Source: an uncultured Christensenella sp.
GTDB taxonomy: Bacteria > Bacillota > Clostridia > Christensenellales > Borkfalkiaceae
Direction: 5' to 3'
Length of the DNA stretch: 64,000 bases
Assembly: GCA_910586245.1 (NCBI GenBank)
Contig: CAJUFY010000003.1
Span: 62,001-126,000 of the forward strand
Made by a program: the position numbers and the translations under genes. The number at the start of each line of letters is the position of its first letter. Position 1 is the first letter of the stretch. The notes under the pieces are model-generated. The model ran no database searches and was not told the origin of the DNA. It was given only the letters and a program-made list of their open reading frames with translations. Below are positions 18,155-26,139 of the stretch, piece after piece.

Positions 18155-19591
18155 TTACACCCGAACGTCGCCCTTAGCGCCCAACAAATCGGAATGCGCA
18201 TCGAGAATCGGCTGAATTTCGCTTTCGATAAACTCCTCCGTTTGACGAGGCGCTCTCCCCACAAACTTCTTTGCGTCTAAAATATCTTCCAATTGATCAT
18301 GAATTGCCGAAAACGCTTCATCCGCACGAATCAGATCGATCAGATTATTGTCTTTTCCTTCCTGCTTCACGCGTCTTCCCGCTTCCATCGATAAGACGCG
18401 AATTTTCTCATGCAATTCCTGACGGTCTCCGCCCGCTTTCACGCATTCCATCATAATGTTTTCCGTCGCCATAAACGGAAGTTCCTGCGCAAGATGCTTT
18501 TCGATTACCTTCTCGTATACGACAAGATTTTCCGCAACGTTCATATAGATATTCAACACGGCGTCCACCGTCAAAAAAGCCTGCGCGTTCACGATGCGGC
18601 GGTTTGCCGAATCGTCGAGCGTGCGCTCAAACCACTGCGTCGATGCCGTTACGGCAGAATTTACGGGCAACGAAAGCATGTAGCGGCAAAGCGAACCCAT
18701 CCGTTCCGAACGCATCGGATTCCGCTTATACGCCATTGCCGAAGATCCGATCTGCGTTTTCTCAAACGGTTCTTCCACTTCTTTCATGTTCTGCAAAATA
18801 CGAATATCGTTTGAAAATTTATAAGCGCTCTGCGCAATCTGCGAGAGCACGCATAAAACGTTGTAATCGAATTTTCTGGAATAGGTCTGTCCGGTTACGC
18901 CGTAAACTTTTTCATATCCGAGTTTTTGAACGACGCGGCGTTCCAACTCTTTCACTTTCGCTTCGTCGCCATCGAACAGCTCCATAAAACTCGCTTGCGT
19001 TCCGGTCGTACCCTTCACGCCGCGCAGACGGAAAGTACGATACAAGTTCGTCAAATTCTCATAATCGAGCATCAAATCCTGCAACCAGAGCGTTGCCCGC
19101 TTTCCGACCGTCGTAAGCTGTGCAGGCTGCAAGTGCGTAAAGCCAAGCGTAGGAACGTCTTTGTATTTCAATGCAAAATTTTTGAGTTTATCCATCACGT
19201 TTACGAGCTTTTTCAAAATAATGTCCAGCCCGTCTTTCATGACGATCAGTTCGGAATTGCAATCCACGAAACAGCTCGTTGCGCCGAGGTGAATAATGCC
19301 TTTTGCGGAAGGCGCGGCGTCGCCGTACGTTTTTACGTGCGCCATCACGTCGTGCCGAACCTGCCGTTCGTACTCCTCCGCCTTCGCATAATCGACGTCT
19401 TTGGAATGCGTCTTCAATTCACGGATTTGCTCTTCCGTAATCGGCAAACCGAGTTCCATTTCCGATTCGGCAAGCGCGATCCAAAGTTTTCTCCAAAGAC
19501 GAAACCTTTTCTCGTCGCCGAAGTTTTTCAGCATTTCCTCACTTGCATAACGCGTATTTAAGGGATTTTCGTAAAATAGTTTGTCTGACAT
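18155..19591 (-). CDS. purB: Adenylosuccinate lyase
   Basis: A 478-aa enzyme that splits SAICAR to AICAR and adenylosuccinate to AMP in purine synthesis; it is a homotetrameric cytoplasmic protein of the fumarase/aspartase superfamily. The family signature loop is present as SSAMAYKRNPMRSER, and the TS and His motifs occur as LGATSCFVD and LGFTHLQPAQ. The length and the YASEEM start match the longer, eukaryote-like PurB form used by many Clostridia. The ATG has AGGAG 8 nt upstream. It lies 9 bp after ppiB and is the last gene of the comEB-ppiB-purB operon. Nothing odd is seen. Confidence 0.96.
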   Translation of the reverse strand: MSDKLFYENPLNTRYASEEMLKNFGDEKRFRLWRKLWIALAESEMELGLPITEEQIRELKTHSKDVDYAKAEEYERQVRHDVMAHVKTYGDAAPSAKGIIHLGATSCFVDCNSELIVMKDGLDIILKKLVNVMDKLKNFALKYKDVPTLGFTHLQPAQLTTVGKRATLWLQDLMLDYENLTNLYRTFRLRGVKGTTGTQASFMELFDGDEAKVKELERRVVQKLGYEKVYGVTGQTYSRKFDYNVLCVLSQIAQSAYKFSNDIRILQNMKEVEEPFEKTQIGSSAMAYKRNPMRSERMGSLCRYMLSLPVNSAVTASTQWFERTLDDSANRRIVNAQAFLTVDAVLNIYMNVAENLVVYEKVIEKHLAQELPFMATENIMMECVKAGGDRQELHEKIRVLSMEAGRRVKQEGKDNNLIDLIRADEAFSAIHDQLEDILDAKKFVGRAPRQTEEFIESEIQPILDAHSDLLGAKGDVRV

Positions 19592-19600
19592 AGTATTCTC

Positions 19601-20128
19601 CTAAATGGTCACAGGCGCCGGATAAGCCACTCCGAACGTTTCGGCGCTCACCTTTTTCATTTTTTGCTCGCTCATCGGTTTATCGCGGAAATCCGTTGCG
19701 GTTGTCGCAATCGCATCTACCGCGTCCATTCCGGAAATCACTTTCCCGAAAGCGGCGTACTGTCCGTCCAGATAATACGCATTTTCATGCATGACAAAAA
19801 ATTGCGATCCCGCCGAATTCGGGTTCTGCGCGCGCGCCATGGAAAGCACGCCACGATCGTGTTTTAACGGATTCTGAAAACCGTTCGCGGAAAATTCGCC
19901 CTTGATATGATAGCCGGGGCCGCCCGTCCCGACGCCGTCGGGATCGCCGCCCTGAATCATAAAACCTTCGATCACACGGTGAAAAATAACGCCGTTATAA
20001 AAGCCCTTATTTACCAAATGCAAAAAATTATTTACTGTATTCGGCGCAATCGCAGGATACAGCTCCACCTGAAACGTTTTTCCGTCCTCCATTTCGAACG
20101 TTACGACGGGATTTTTTACTTCGTTCAT
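19601..20128 (-). CDS. ppiB: Peptidyl-prolyl cis-trans isomerase, cyclophilin type
   Basis: A 175-aa single-domain cyclophilin that speeds cis-trans isomerisation at proline during protein folding. It contains the family block FHRVIEGFMIQGGDPDG with the catalytic Arg, then GTGGPGYHIKGEF and NSAGSQFFV. No signal peptide is present, so it acts in the cytoplasm. Its start overlaps the stop of comEB by four bases (ATGA), and purB follows after 9 bp, so it is translated as part of that operon. The C-terminal tail after the domain is short. Identity is clear; the physiological substrate is not known. Confidence 0.95.
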   Translation of the reverse strand: MNEVKNPVVTFEMEDGKTFQVELYPAIAPNTVNNFLHLVNKGFYNGVIFHRVIEGFMIQGGDPDGVGTGGPGYHIKGEFSANGFQNPLKHDRGVLSMARAQNPNSAGSQFFVMHENAYYLDGQYAAFGKVISGMDAVDAIATTATDFRDKPMSEQKMKKVSAETFGVAYPAPVTI

Positions 20129-20577
20129 TTTACGTCCTCCTGAAATTTTTCGACTACCGTACCCGCTTCATGGAAAAGTTTCATCGAAAACTCGTCCGGA
20201 TAGCCCTCTTTATATACAACACGGCGCACGCCCGCGTTGATAATCATTTTCGCGCAGATGACGCACGGTTGGTGCGTGCAGTATAACGTAGAACCGTTAA
20301 TCGTAATACCGTATCGCGCAGCCTGTATGATTGCATTCTGTTCTGCATGCGCGGCATAGCAGATTTCGGCATGCGTGCCGCTCGGAATGTTTTGCTTTTC
20401 CCGCAAGCACTCCCCGCGTTCAAGACAGGATTGAATCCCCGCCGGGGCGCCGTTGTAGCCCGTCGTCATGACGCGCTTTTCCTTGACGATAACGGCTCCG
20501 ACTTTGCGGCGGAAACAGCTCGCCCAACTTCCCACCTGTTCGGTGAGTTCCATAAACCGTTTGTCCCACTTTTCCAT
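20125..20577 (-). CDS. comEB: dCMP deaminase (ComEB-like)
   Basis: A 150-aa zinc-dependent deaminase that converts dCMP to dUMP for thymidylate synthesis. The zinc and catalytic motifs are HAEQNAI and PCVICAK. CFRRKVGAVIVKEKRVMTTGYNG is the usual N-terminal strand pair of the family. The start has GGAGG just upstream and the gene is first in the operon, with a consensus promoter at 20601-20629. It overlaps ppiB by four bases. The comEB name follows the Bacillus homologue; no competence genes are present here, so a nucleotide-metabolism role is inferred. Confidence 0.93.
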   Translation of the reverse strand: MEKWDKRFMELTEQVGSWASCFRRKVGAVIVKEKRVMTTGYNGAPAGIQSCLERGECLREKQNIPSGTHAEICYAAHAEQNAIIQAARYGITINGSTLYCTHQPCVICAKMIINAGVRRVVYKEGYPDEFSMKLFHEAGTVVEKFQEDVK

Positions 20578-20600
20578 GATATCCTCCGCAACTGGAATTC

Positions 20601-20629
20601 ATTATATCATAAGCGCAAGAAGCTGTCAA
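20601..20629 (-). promoter_or_regulatory. comEB-ppiB-purB promoter
   Basis: Consensus TTGACA (20624-20629), 17 bp, TATAAT (20601-20606) on the minus strand, about 25 bp from the comEB start. Confidence 0.88.
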
Positions 20630-20691
20630 ACGCTCCCGTAAAACCGCTTGAAATTATTTGTGAAAAATACAAAATTTTTCCTTTTTTCTGT

Positions 20692-20719
20692 TTGATTTCT
20701 TATGAAATACGTTTATAAT
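20692..20719 (+). promoter_or_regulatory. groESL promoter, no CIRCE
   Basis: TTGATT (20692-20697), 16 bp, TATAAT (20714-20719) on the plus strand. The leader contains a short CAGC-AAGC-GCTG hairpin at about 20731-20742. It does not contain the TTAGCACTC-N9-GAGTGCTAA element bound by HrcA. Confidence 0.75.
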
Positions 20720-20770
20720 ATAAAGGAATTCAGCAAGCGCTGTAATAAACGTCATCTTTTGGAGGTTATT

Positions 20771-21055
20771 ATGAATATTAAACCATTGTTCGACAAGGTC
20801 GTTGTAGAAGCGGTCACCGTCGAAGAAAAAACGAAGAGCGGATTCTTTCTCCCCTCTTCCGCACAGGAAAAGCCGCAGACTTGCGTCGTTGTGGCAGTCG
20901 GTCCCGGCGGAACGATCGACGGGAAAGAAGTACAAATGCAGGTAAAAGTCGGCGATAAGATCCTCTGCGCAAAATACGCGGGTACGGATTTTAAAGTAGA
21001 CGGGAAAGAATTTACCATTATCAAACAGAGCGACATTCTGGCAATCGTAGAATAA
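20771..21055 (+). CDS. groS: Co-chaperonin GroES
   Basis: A 94-aa co-chaperonin that caps the GroEL barrel. It starts MNIKPLFDKVVVEAV and has the mobile-loop segment EEKTKSGFFLP, then VVAVGPGG and the C-terminal SDILAIVE, all family hallmarks. The ATG at 20771 is preceded by GGAGG at 20761, so the upstream in-frame extension is not used. groEL follows after 18 bp with its own AAGGAG. Control by HrcA/CIRCE is not visible in the leader, which is unusual for a Gram-positive groESL operon. Confidence 0.97.
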   Translation: MNIKPLFDKVVVEAVTVEEKTKSGFFLPSSAQEKPQTCVVVAVGPGGTIDGKEVQMQVKVGDKILCAKYAGTDFKVDGKEFTIIKQSDILAIVE

Positions 21056-21073
21056 TTTTAAGGAGACTATATC

Positions 21074-22699
21074 ATGGCGAAACAAATCAAATACGGCGAT
21101 GAAGCAAGAAAAGCCCTTGAAGCGGGCGTAAACGTACTTGCAGACACGGTAAAAATTACATTAGGCCCCAAAGGCAGAAACGTTGTGCTGGACAAGAAGT
21201 TCGGCGCTCCGCTGATTACCAACGACGGCGTAACGATCGCAAAAGAAATCGAACTGCCCGACCCCTTCGAAAATATGGGCGCACAGCTCGTGAAAGAAGT
21301 TTCCACGAAAACGAACGACGTTGCAGGCGACGGCACCACGACTGCGGTTTTGCTCGCACAGGCGATCATCCGCGAAGGGTTGAAAAACCTTGCCGCCGGC
21401 GCAAACCCGATTATTTTAAGAAAAGGCATCGATAAAGCCGTGGAAACCGCGGTAGCGCAAATTAAGTCGATCTCTAAAAAAGTTGACGGAAAGAAAGCGA
21501 TTTCGCAGGTTGCCTCCATTTCTGCAGGCGACGAGAAAGTCGGCGAGCTGATCGCGAACGCAATGGAAATCGTAGGCAAAGACGGCGTTATCACCGTGGA
21601 AGAAGGAAAATCCATGACAACCGAACTCACTACCGTTGAAGGGATGCAGTTCGACAGAGGTTACGCTTCCGCCTATATGGTAACGAATACCGATAAAATG
21701 GAAGCCGTTCTCGATTCCCCCTACGTTCTCATTACGGACAAGAAAATTTCCAACCTGCAAGAAATTCTTCCCGTCATCGAGCCCCTCGCACAACAAGGCG
21801 CAAGACTTTTGATCATTGCCGAAGACGTCGAGGGCGACGCGCTTGCGGCACTCATCGTCAACAAACTGAAAGGCGTTTTCAACTGCGTCGCAGTAAAAGC
21901 TCCCGGCTTCGGCGACAGAAGAAAAGCAATGCTCGAAGATATCGCGATCCTTACGGGCGGCACCGTGATTTCCTCCGATCTCGGCTACGAATTCAAGGAC
22001 GTAACGCCTGATATGCTCGGCAGAGCAAACCAGGTGAAGGTAGATAAAGACAACACGACGATCATCGACGGCGCAGGCAAGAAGACCGATATCAAAGCGC
22101 GCGTCGCTTCCATTAAATCGCAGATCGAAGTTACGACTTCCGACTACGACAAAGAAAAATTGCAGGAACGCCTCGCAAAACTCGCAGGCGGCGTAGCGGT
22201 GATCAACGTCGGCGCAGCGACGGAAGTCGAAATGAAAGAAAGAAAACTCCGCATCGACGACGCGCTCGCAGCAACCCGCGCAGCGGTGGAAGAAGGATTC
22301 GTTCCTGGCGGCGGCAGCGCGCTTCTCTCTTGCATTCCCGCGCTCCAGAAACTGGTTGATTCTTTGAGCGGCGACGAAAAAACGGGCGCTGCAATAATTA
22401 TGAAAGCGTGCGAAGAGCCCGTTCGTCAAATCTCTGCAAACGCAGGCGTAGACGGTTCGGTCGTCGTCGATAAGATCCTTACCAAAAAGACGGCCAATTA
22501 CGGCTTCGACGCCTTGAAGAACGTTTATACCGATATGGTGGAAAGCGGTATTATCGACCCCACGAAAGTGACGCGTTCGGTATTACAGAACGCCGCTTCG
22601 GTTGCTTCGACGCTTCTCACAACGGAATCGATCGTGACAGATATTCCGACTCCGCCCGCTCCCGCGGCACCCGCCGGCGGCATGGACGGAATGTATTAA
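21074..22699 (+). CDS. groL: Chaperonin GroEL
   Basis: A 541-aa 60-kDa chaperonin that folds proteins in an ATP-driven double ring. It begins MAKQIKYGDEARKALEAGV. It contains the ATP site VAGDGTTTA (catalytic Asp), LGPKGRNVVLD and AAVEEGFVPGGGSAL, and ends in the Gly/Met tail GGMDGMY. Length and motifs are those of a normal single-copy GroEL. The gene ends at a bidirectional terminator shared with the convergent licD-type gene. The ATP-site Asp and the tail are intact, so the protein is expected to be fully functional with the adjacent GroES. Confidence 0.98.
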   Translation: MAKQIKYGDEARKALEAGVNVLADTVKITLGPKGRNVVLDKKFGAPLITNDGVTIAKEIELPDPFENMGAQLVKEVSTKTNDVAGDGTTTAVLLAQAIIREGLKNLAAGANPIILRKGIDKAVETAVAQIKSISKKVDGKKAISQVASISAGDEKVGELIANAMEIVGKDGVITVEEGKSMTTELTTVEGMQFDRGYASAYMVTNTDKMEAVLDSPYVLITDKKISNLQEILPVIEPLAQQGARLLIIAEDVEGDALAALIVNKLKGVFNCVAVKAPGFGDRRKAMLEDIAILTGGTVISSDLGYEFKDVTPDMLGRANQVKVDKDNTTIIDGAGKKTDIKARVASIKSQIEVTTSDYDKEKLQERLAKLAGGVAVINVGAATEVEMKERKLRIDDALAATRAAVEEGFVPGGGSALLSCIPALQKLVDSLSGDEKTGAAIIMKACEEPVRQISANAGVDGSVVVDKILTKKTANYGFDALKNVYTDMVESGIIDPTKVTRSVLQNAASVASTLLTTESIVTDIPTPPAPAAPAGGMDGMY

Positions 22700-22715
22700 G
22701 AAACGAATCAACAAA

Positions 22716-22741
22716 AAAGGCTTGCCAAACGGCAAGCCTTT
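22716..22741. terminator. Bidirectional terminator between groEL and licD-type gene
   Basis: AAAGGCTTGCC pairs with GGCAAGCCTTT around AAAC. A T-rich stretch follows on the plus strand and six T on the minus strand, so it can serve both convergent genes. Confidence 0.88.
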
Positions 22742-22744
22742 ATT

Positions 22745-23566
22745 TTATTGATTGCGGTACACTTTCATGCTGTGATCGCTCCATCGTTTTTTGAGAGGCG
22801 GCAACTGCATGTAATCGCCGTATCTGACCGATAAAAATTCATCCCACGCTTCCATTGCCGAAAAATAATGCCCTTCAAACTCCAACTCCGTTAAACTTTC
22901 GTATTTTTCTTTCGGCAAAACGGTACAGGGTTTTCCCCAACCGTAATTGCTCAGATGCGTTGCCTGATCGTAAGGAATTTTTGCGGCGAGCGCATTCCTC
23001 TTTCGGATCGAACGAGCCTCTCCGATCGATTTCGCAACCGCATACACGCCGAACACCGCCGCAAGAAAACGGATAATCTTTCCTTTTACGCCTGCTACCG
23101 TACTGTAATGACAAAGCATTACGACGGAATCGTTTCTTTGCGCCTTTTTATACAGCTTTTTGATCTTCTTTGGGTCGTCAGGAAACCCGTCCAATGGAAA
23201 GATATCGATGAATAAATAAGGGACCTCTTTATGCGTCGTACTTTTTACCGCAAAACGGTCGTCCATTACTTTTACGAAGGGATATACGGCGTTTTTACCG
23301 CGATCGGACGATAACAGGAAGTGATCGTTTAATACCCCCCCCCTGCTAACCGTTTTGATAAACTTCTCATAATCGGGACGGGGCATCAACACGTCGATGT
23401 CGTCGTCCCACGGAATAAATCCTTTATGGCGAACCGCTCCGAGCAAAGTTCCGAACGCAATCGTATACCGAAAACGATGTTCACGGCACACGCGGTCAAA
23501 CTCCAATAATATCCCCAACAAAGCTTCGTGCGTTTCTTGTAAATTAAGCGGCGTTTTCTTTTTCAT
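22745..23566 (-). CDS. LicD family nucleotidyl/phosphotransferase
   Basis: A 273-aa LicD-type protein. LicD enzymes attach phosphocholine or similar phospho-substituents to teichoic acids and surface glycans. The hallmark block is present: FGTLLGAVRHKGFIPWDDD, with the metal-binding DDDID that follows. I start at ATG 23566 because AGAGGA lies 6 nt upstream; a TTG six codons earlier lacks a site. The protein has no signal peptide and is expected to act at the inner face of the membrane. The glycosyltransferase gene upstream ends 28 bp before it, so the pair probably modifies one surface glycolipid or glycopolymer. The donor and acceptor cannot be read from the sequence. Confidence 0.88.
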   Translation of the reverse strand: MKKKTPLNLQETHEALLGILLEFDRVCREHRFRYTIAFGTLLGAVRHKGFIPWDDDIDVLMPRPDYEKFIKTVSRGGVLNDHFLLSSDRGKNAVYPFVKVMDDRFAVKSTTHKEVPYLFIDIFPLDGFPDDPKKIKKLYKKAQRNDSVVMLCHYSTVAGVKGKIIRFLAAVFGVYAVAKSIGEARSIRKRNALAAKIPYDQATHLSNYGWGKPCTVLPKEKYESLTELEFEGHYFSAMEAWDEFLSVRYGDYMQLPPLKKRWSDHSMKVYRNQ

Positions 23567-23594
23567 CTTCTTCCTCTTTTGCAATGATGCAGAA

Positions 23595-24710
23595 TTAGTT
23601 GAAACTTTTTATGTGGTTTACGATATTTTCTACGCTTCCCCTGCGAACGTAATCGGAAATCTCGGAATTTAATTGCTTATCGTTCTGCAAGCGCATCGCT
23701 TCTTTCAGAATTTTACGGGTATCCGACAACCGCTTCATTACGTAACATATTCCAAGCGAAGAAAACAATTTTCCGTTTAAATATTCCTGCGCCACCGCCT
23801 TTTCCCGCACGACAAACGGCACGCCCTTCATGAGCGATTCGGAAACGGCGCCGCCACCGCCGCGGCAGAAAAACAAATCTGCAGCCGACAGCATGACGTC
23901 CAGATTATCGACAAAACCGAATACGCGAACGTTTTCGAGTTTCCTCTTTTTCACGATACGGGAAACTTTGCCGTACGCTTTACGGTTGCTCCCGCAAACG
24001 GTGAGAACGCACAGGTTTTTCCCGCCTTTCTTAATACGGGAAAATTGCTTTACCAAACCACCGATATTCCCGACGCCCATGCCCCCGTTCACCGTCAGAA
24101 CGACGAAATCGTCTTCCGCGATTCCCAGTGCCGCGCGCGCTTCCGATTTTGAAATGACTTTATCGTATTTCGGATTTACGGGAAAACCGTACGCAAATAA
24201 CTGTTCGGTACGGAATCCGCGTGAAAGAATTTCGGCATGCGTAATTTCATGCGGCGTAAAAATTGCGTCGCACAAAACGCTGCCCTCCCAATAGGGACAG
24301 GTAACGTAATCGAAAAAAATGGAATAAATTTTACCTTGAAAACGATTATGAATCTTTAACCAGCAAAAAACGTTGCTTGCCTGATTGTGCGTACACAGTA
24401 CTGCATCCGGCTGAAATTCCAAAGCAACGCGCTCCATCTCGTCCGCAGCCTTTAAAATCCCCTGCATTGCCAGCCCGCGATACCTGCGGTCGGGATCGAT
24501 TTTTCGCGCATAATTCCAAAGCGCGGTAAAAACTTTCGGAAAGTGTTTTACGCTGAATAAATACGCTTTGCCGTACGGATCTTTTTTTCCCAAATGCTCA
24601 TAAAGATTTACGATTTTTACTTCGTCTTCCGGCGCAAAACCGTCCTTTAAACTACGGGCAATCGCGTTATGCCCTTCCCCGCAAGTCATCGTGACAATCA
24701 AAACTTTCAT
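23595..24710 (-). CDS. Diacylglycerol/glycolipid glycosyltransferase (GT28, MGDG synthase type)
   Basis: A 371-aa GT-B glycosyltransferase. The N-terminus MKVLIVTMTCGEGHNAIA is the donor/lipid domain of MGDG-synthase-like proteins (GxGH motif). The C-terminal half has VLTVNGGMGVGNIG, GFVDNLDVMLSAADLFFCR and the GGGGAVSESLMKGVPFVV nucleotide-sugar site. Family members (UgtP, plant MGD) transfer glucose or galactose to diacylglycerol, making glycolipids and the anchor of lipoteichoic acid. This is not MurG, which has a different N-terminal motif. The gene follows ftsZ by 53 bp, with a weak hairpin between, and precedes the LicD-type gene. In Bacillus the related UgtP links glucose status to FtsZ, so the neighbourhood is suggestive only. 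Confidence 0.85.
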   Translation of the reverse strand: MKVLIVTMTCGEGHNAIARSLKDGFAPEDEVKIVNLYEHLGKKDPYGKAYLFSVKHFPKVFTALWNYARKIDPDRRYRGLAMQGILKAADEMERVALEFQPDAVLCTHNQASNVFCWLKIHNRFQGKIYSIFFDYVTCPYWEGSVLCDAIFTPHEITHAEILSRGFRTEQLFAYGFPVNPKYDKVISKSEARAALGIAEDDFVVLTVNGGMGVGNIGGLVKQFSRIKKGGKNLCVLTVCGSNRKAYGKVSRIVKKRKLENVRVFGFVDNLDVMLSAADLFFCRGGGGAVSESLMKGVPFVVREKAVAQEYLNGKLFSSLGICYVMKRLSDTRKILKEAMRLQNDKQLNSEISDYVRRGSVENIVNHIKSFN

Positions 24711-24727
24711 ATAAACCTTTACACAAA

Positions 24728-24751
24728 ACCGACGCGGGTGAGCGCGTCGGT
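24728..24751 (-). terminator. Hairpin after ftsZ, weak terminator
   Basis: ACCGACGCG pairs with CGCGTCGGT around a 6-nt loop, followed on the minus strand by only four T. Partial termination with read-through into the glycosyltransferase gene is likely, because no other promoter is visible there. Confidence 0.55.
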
Positions 24752-24763
24752 AAAATCGTTTGA

Positions 24764-26137
24764 TTATTTTCTCTTTCCCAGCAGACGCTGTACGAAAGGC
24801 GGAAGTTTTTTATCGGACGTTCTTTCCTCTATCTCTTCCTTTTCTTCTGCCTGTACGGTTTTTACAGGCTGTTCATAGCGCTCCTCATACGGAGGCTGTT
24901 CCGATTGCGCCGCACGAGGCGCAGAAGGCTGTTCCATCGGTTGAGCAGACTGTTGCTGCGTCTGAGCAGGCGCGCTATACAGCGGCGAAGACACATGCGA
25001 AGCCGCCGCATACGGACTGCGGGGCGCGTTATAGCCGTTGGCGGAAGGCGTTGCATACTGCGGCGCAGACGGCATATAGCCTTGACGGGGCGCTGCTGTT
25101 TCCGCAGCAATTTCTTCGGGCGAAGGGAATCCCGTAGCGATAATCGTAACCTGTATCTCGTCTTGAATCCCCTCGTCGATACAAGTTCCGAAAATAATGT
25201 TTGCAGAATAATCGACGACGCCGTGAATCAATTCCGCCGCTTTCTTCGCTTCCGCAAGCGTTAAATCGGGCCCGCCCATAACGTTAATAATCACGCTGGT
25301 TGCGCCTTCGATCGTCGTATCGAGCAACGGCGAATTGACGGCGGAGCGTACTGCTTCGATAATACGGTTCTCGCCCTTTGCGCCGCCGACACCCATGTGC
25401 GCCATGCCTTTATCCTTCAAAATCGTGCGAACGTCGGCAAAGTCAAGGTTGATGAGCGAAGGAACGACGATCAGATCGGCAATTCCGCGAATCCCCTGCG
25501 CCAAAACGTCGTCTGCAATGCGGAGCGCATCCGTCATGGAAGCGTTTTTCGGCGCGACTTCGCTGATCTTCTCGTTTGGAATGATTACAAGCGTATCGAC
25601 GTATTTACGCAGATTATCAATCCCTTTTACGGCGTTATCCATTCTGCGCTTTCCTTCGAATTCAAACGGCTTCATAACGACAGCAACGGTAAGAATTTTT
25701 TTATCCTTTGCAATTTTCGCAATGACCGGCGCCGCGCCCGTTCCGGTACCGCCCCCCATGCCCGCGGTAATAAACAAAAGGTCTGTTCCTTCGATTGCAT
25801 TCGAAAGCGCATCTTTGCTCTCTTCCGCAGCTTCTCTGCCCGTTTCAGGATCGGCTCCAGCGCCCAAACCTTTGGTGCGTTCCGCGCCGATCTGAATTTT
25901 ATGAGGCGCGCGGTTACACGCCAAAATTTGCGCGTCCGTGTTGACCGCAATATACTCCGCACTGGTAATGCCCGCTTCGATCATGCGGTTTACCGCGTTA
26001 TTTCCCGCGCCGCCTACGCCGATGACGCGGATTTTTGCTTTGCCGATATTTTCGGTAGCAGGCTGCGCCGCTGCAGGCGCGTAAGAGCGATCACGGTTTT
26101 CATCTCTTCCGATAAAAGGAATATTCTCGTTAAACAT
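24764..26137 (-). CDS. ftsZ: Cell division GTPase FtsZ
   Basis: A 457-aa tubulin homologue that forms the Z ring. The GTP-binding signature GMGGGTGTGAAP is intact, as are the N-terminal VIGVGGAGNNAVNRM, the VNTDAQ loop and the T7 loop SLINLDFADVRT. Before the core there is a ~32-residue N-terminal extension. After it comes a long Pro/Gln/Ala-rich linker (~residues 350-440) and the conserved C-terminal peptide LPPFVQRLLGKRK, which binds FtsA and other tethers. Its start is 2 bp after the ftsA stop and has GGAGG upstream. It is co-transcribed with ftsA from the promoter at 27336-27364. Confidence 0.98.
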   Translation of the reverse strand: MFNENIPFIGRDENRDRSYAPAAAQPATENIGKAKIRVIGVGGAGNNAVNRMIEAGITSAEYIAVNTDAQILACNRAPHKIQIGAERTKGLGAGADPETGREAAEESKDALSNAIEGTDLLFITAGMGGGTGTGAAPVIAKIAKDKKILTVAVVMKPFEFEGKRRMDNAVKGIDNLRKYVDTLVIIPNEKISEVAPKNASMTDALRIADDVLAQGIRGIADLIVVPSLINLDFADVRTILKDKGMAHMGVGGAKGENRIIEAVRSAVNSPLLDTTIEGATSVIINVMGGPDLTLAEAKKAAELIHGVVDYSANIIFGTCIDEGIQDEIQVTIIATGFPSPEEIAAETAAPRQGYMPSAPQYATPSANGYNAPRSPYAAASHVSSPLYSAPAQTQQQSAQPMEQPSAPRAAQSEQPPYEERYEQPVKTVQAEEKEEIEERTSDKKLPPFVQRLLGKRK

Positions 26138-26139
26138 TT

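Noticed and set aside
18926..19561. 211-codon plus-strand frame opposite purB
   Set aside because: PurB motifs are intact on the minus strand; no start site or family match for the antisense frame.
20731..20742. Short CAGC-AAGC-GCTG repeat as a CIRCE element
   Set aside because: Neither the sequence nor the 9-bp spacer length of CIRCE is matched.
21416..22429. 337-codon open frame opposite groEL
   Set aside because: GroEL is certain on the plus strand; the antisense frame has no family motif and no start signals.
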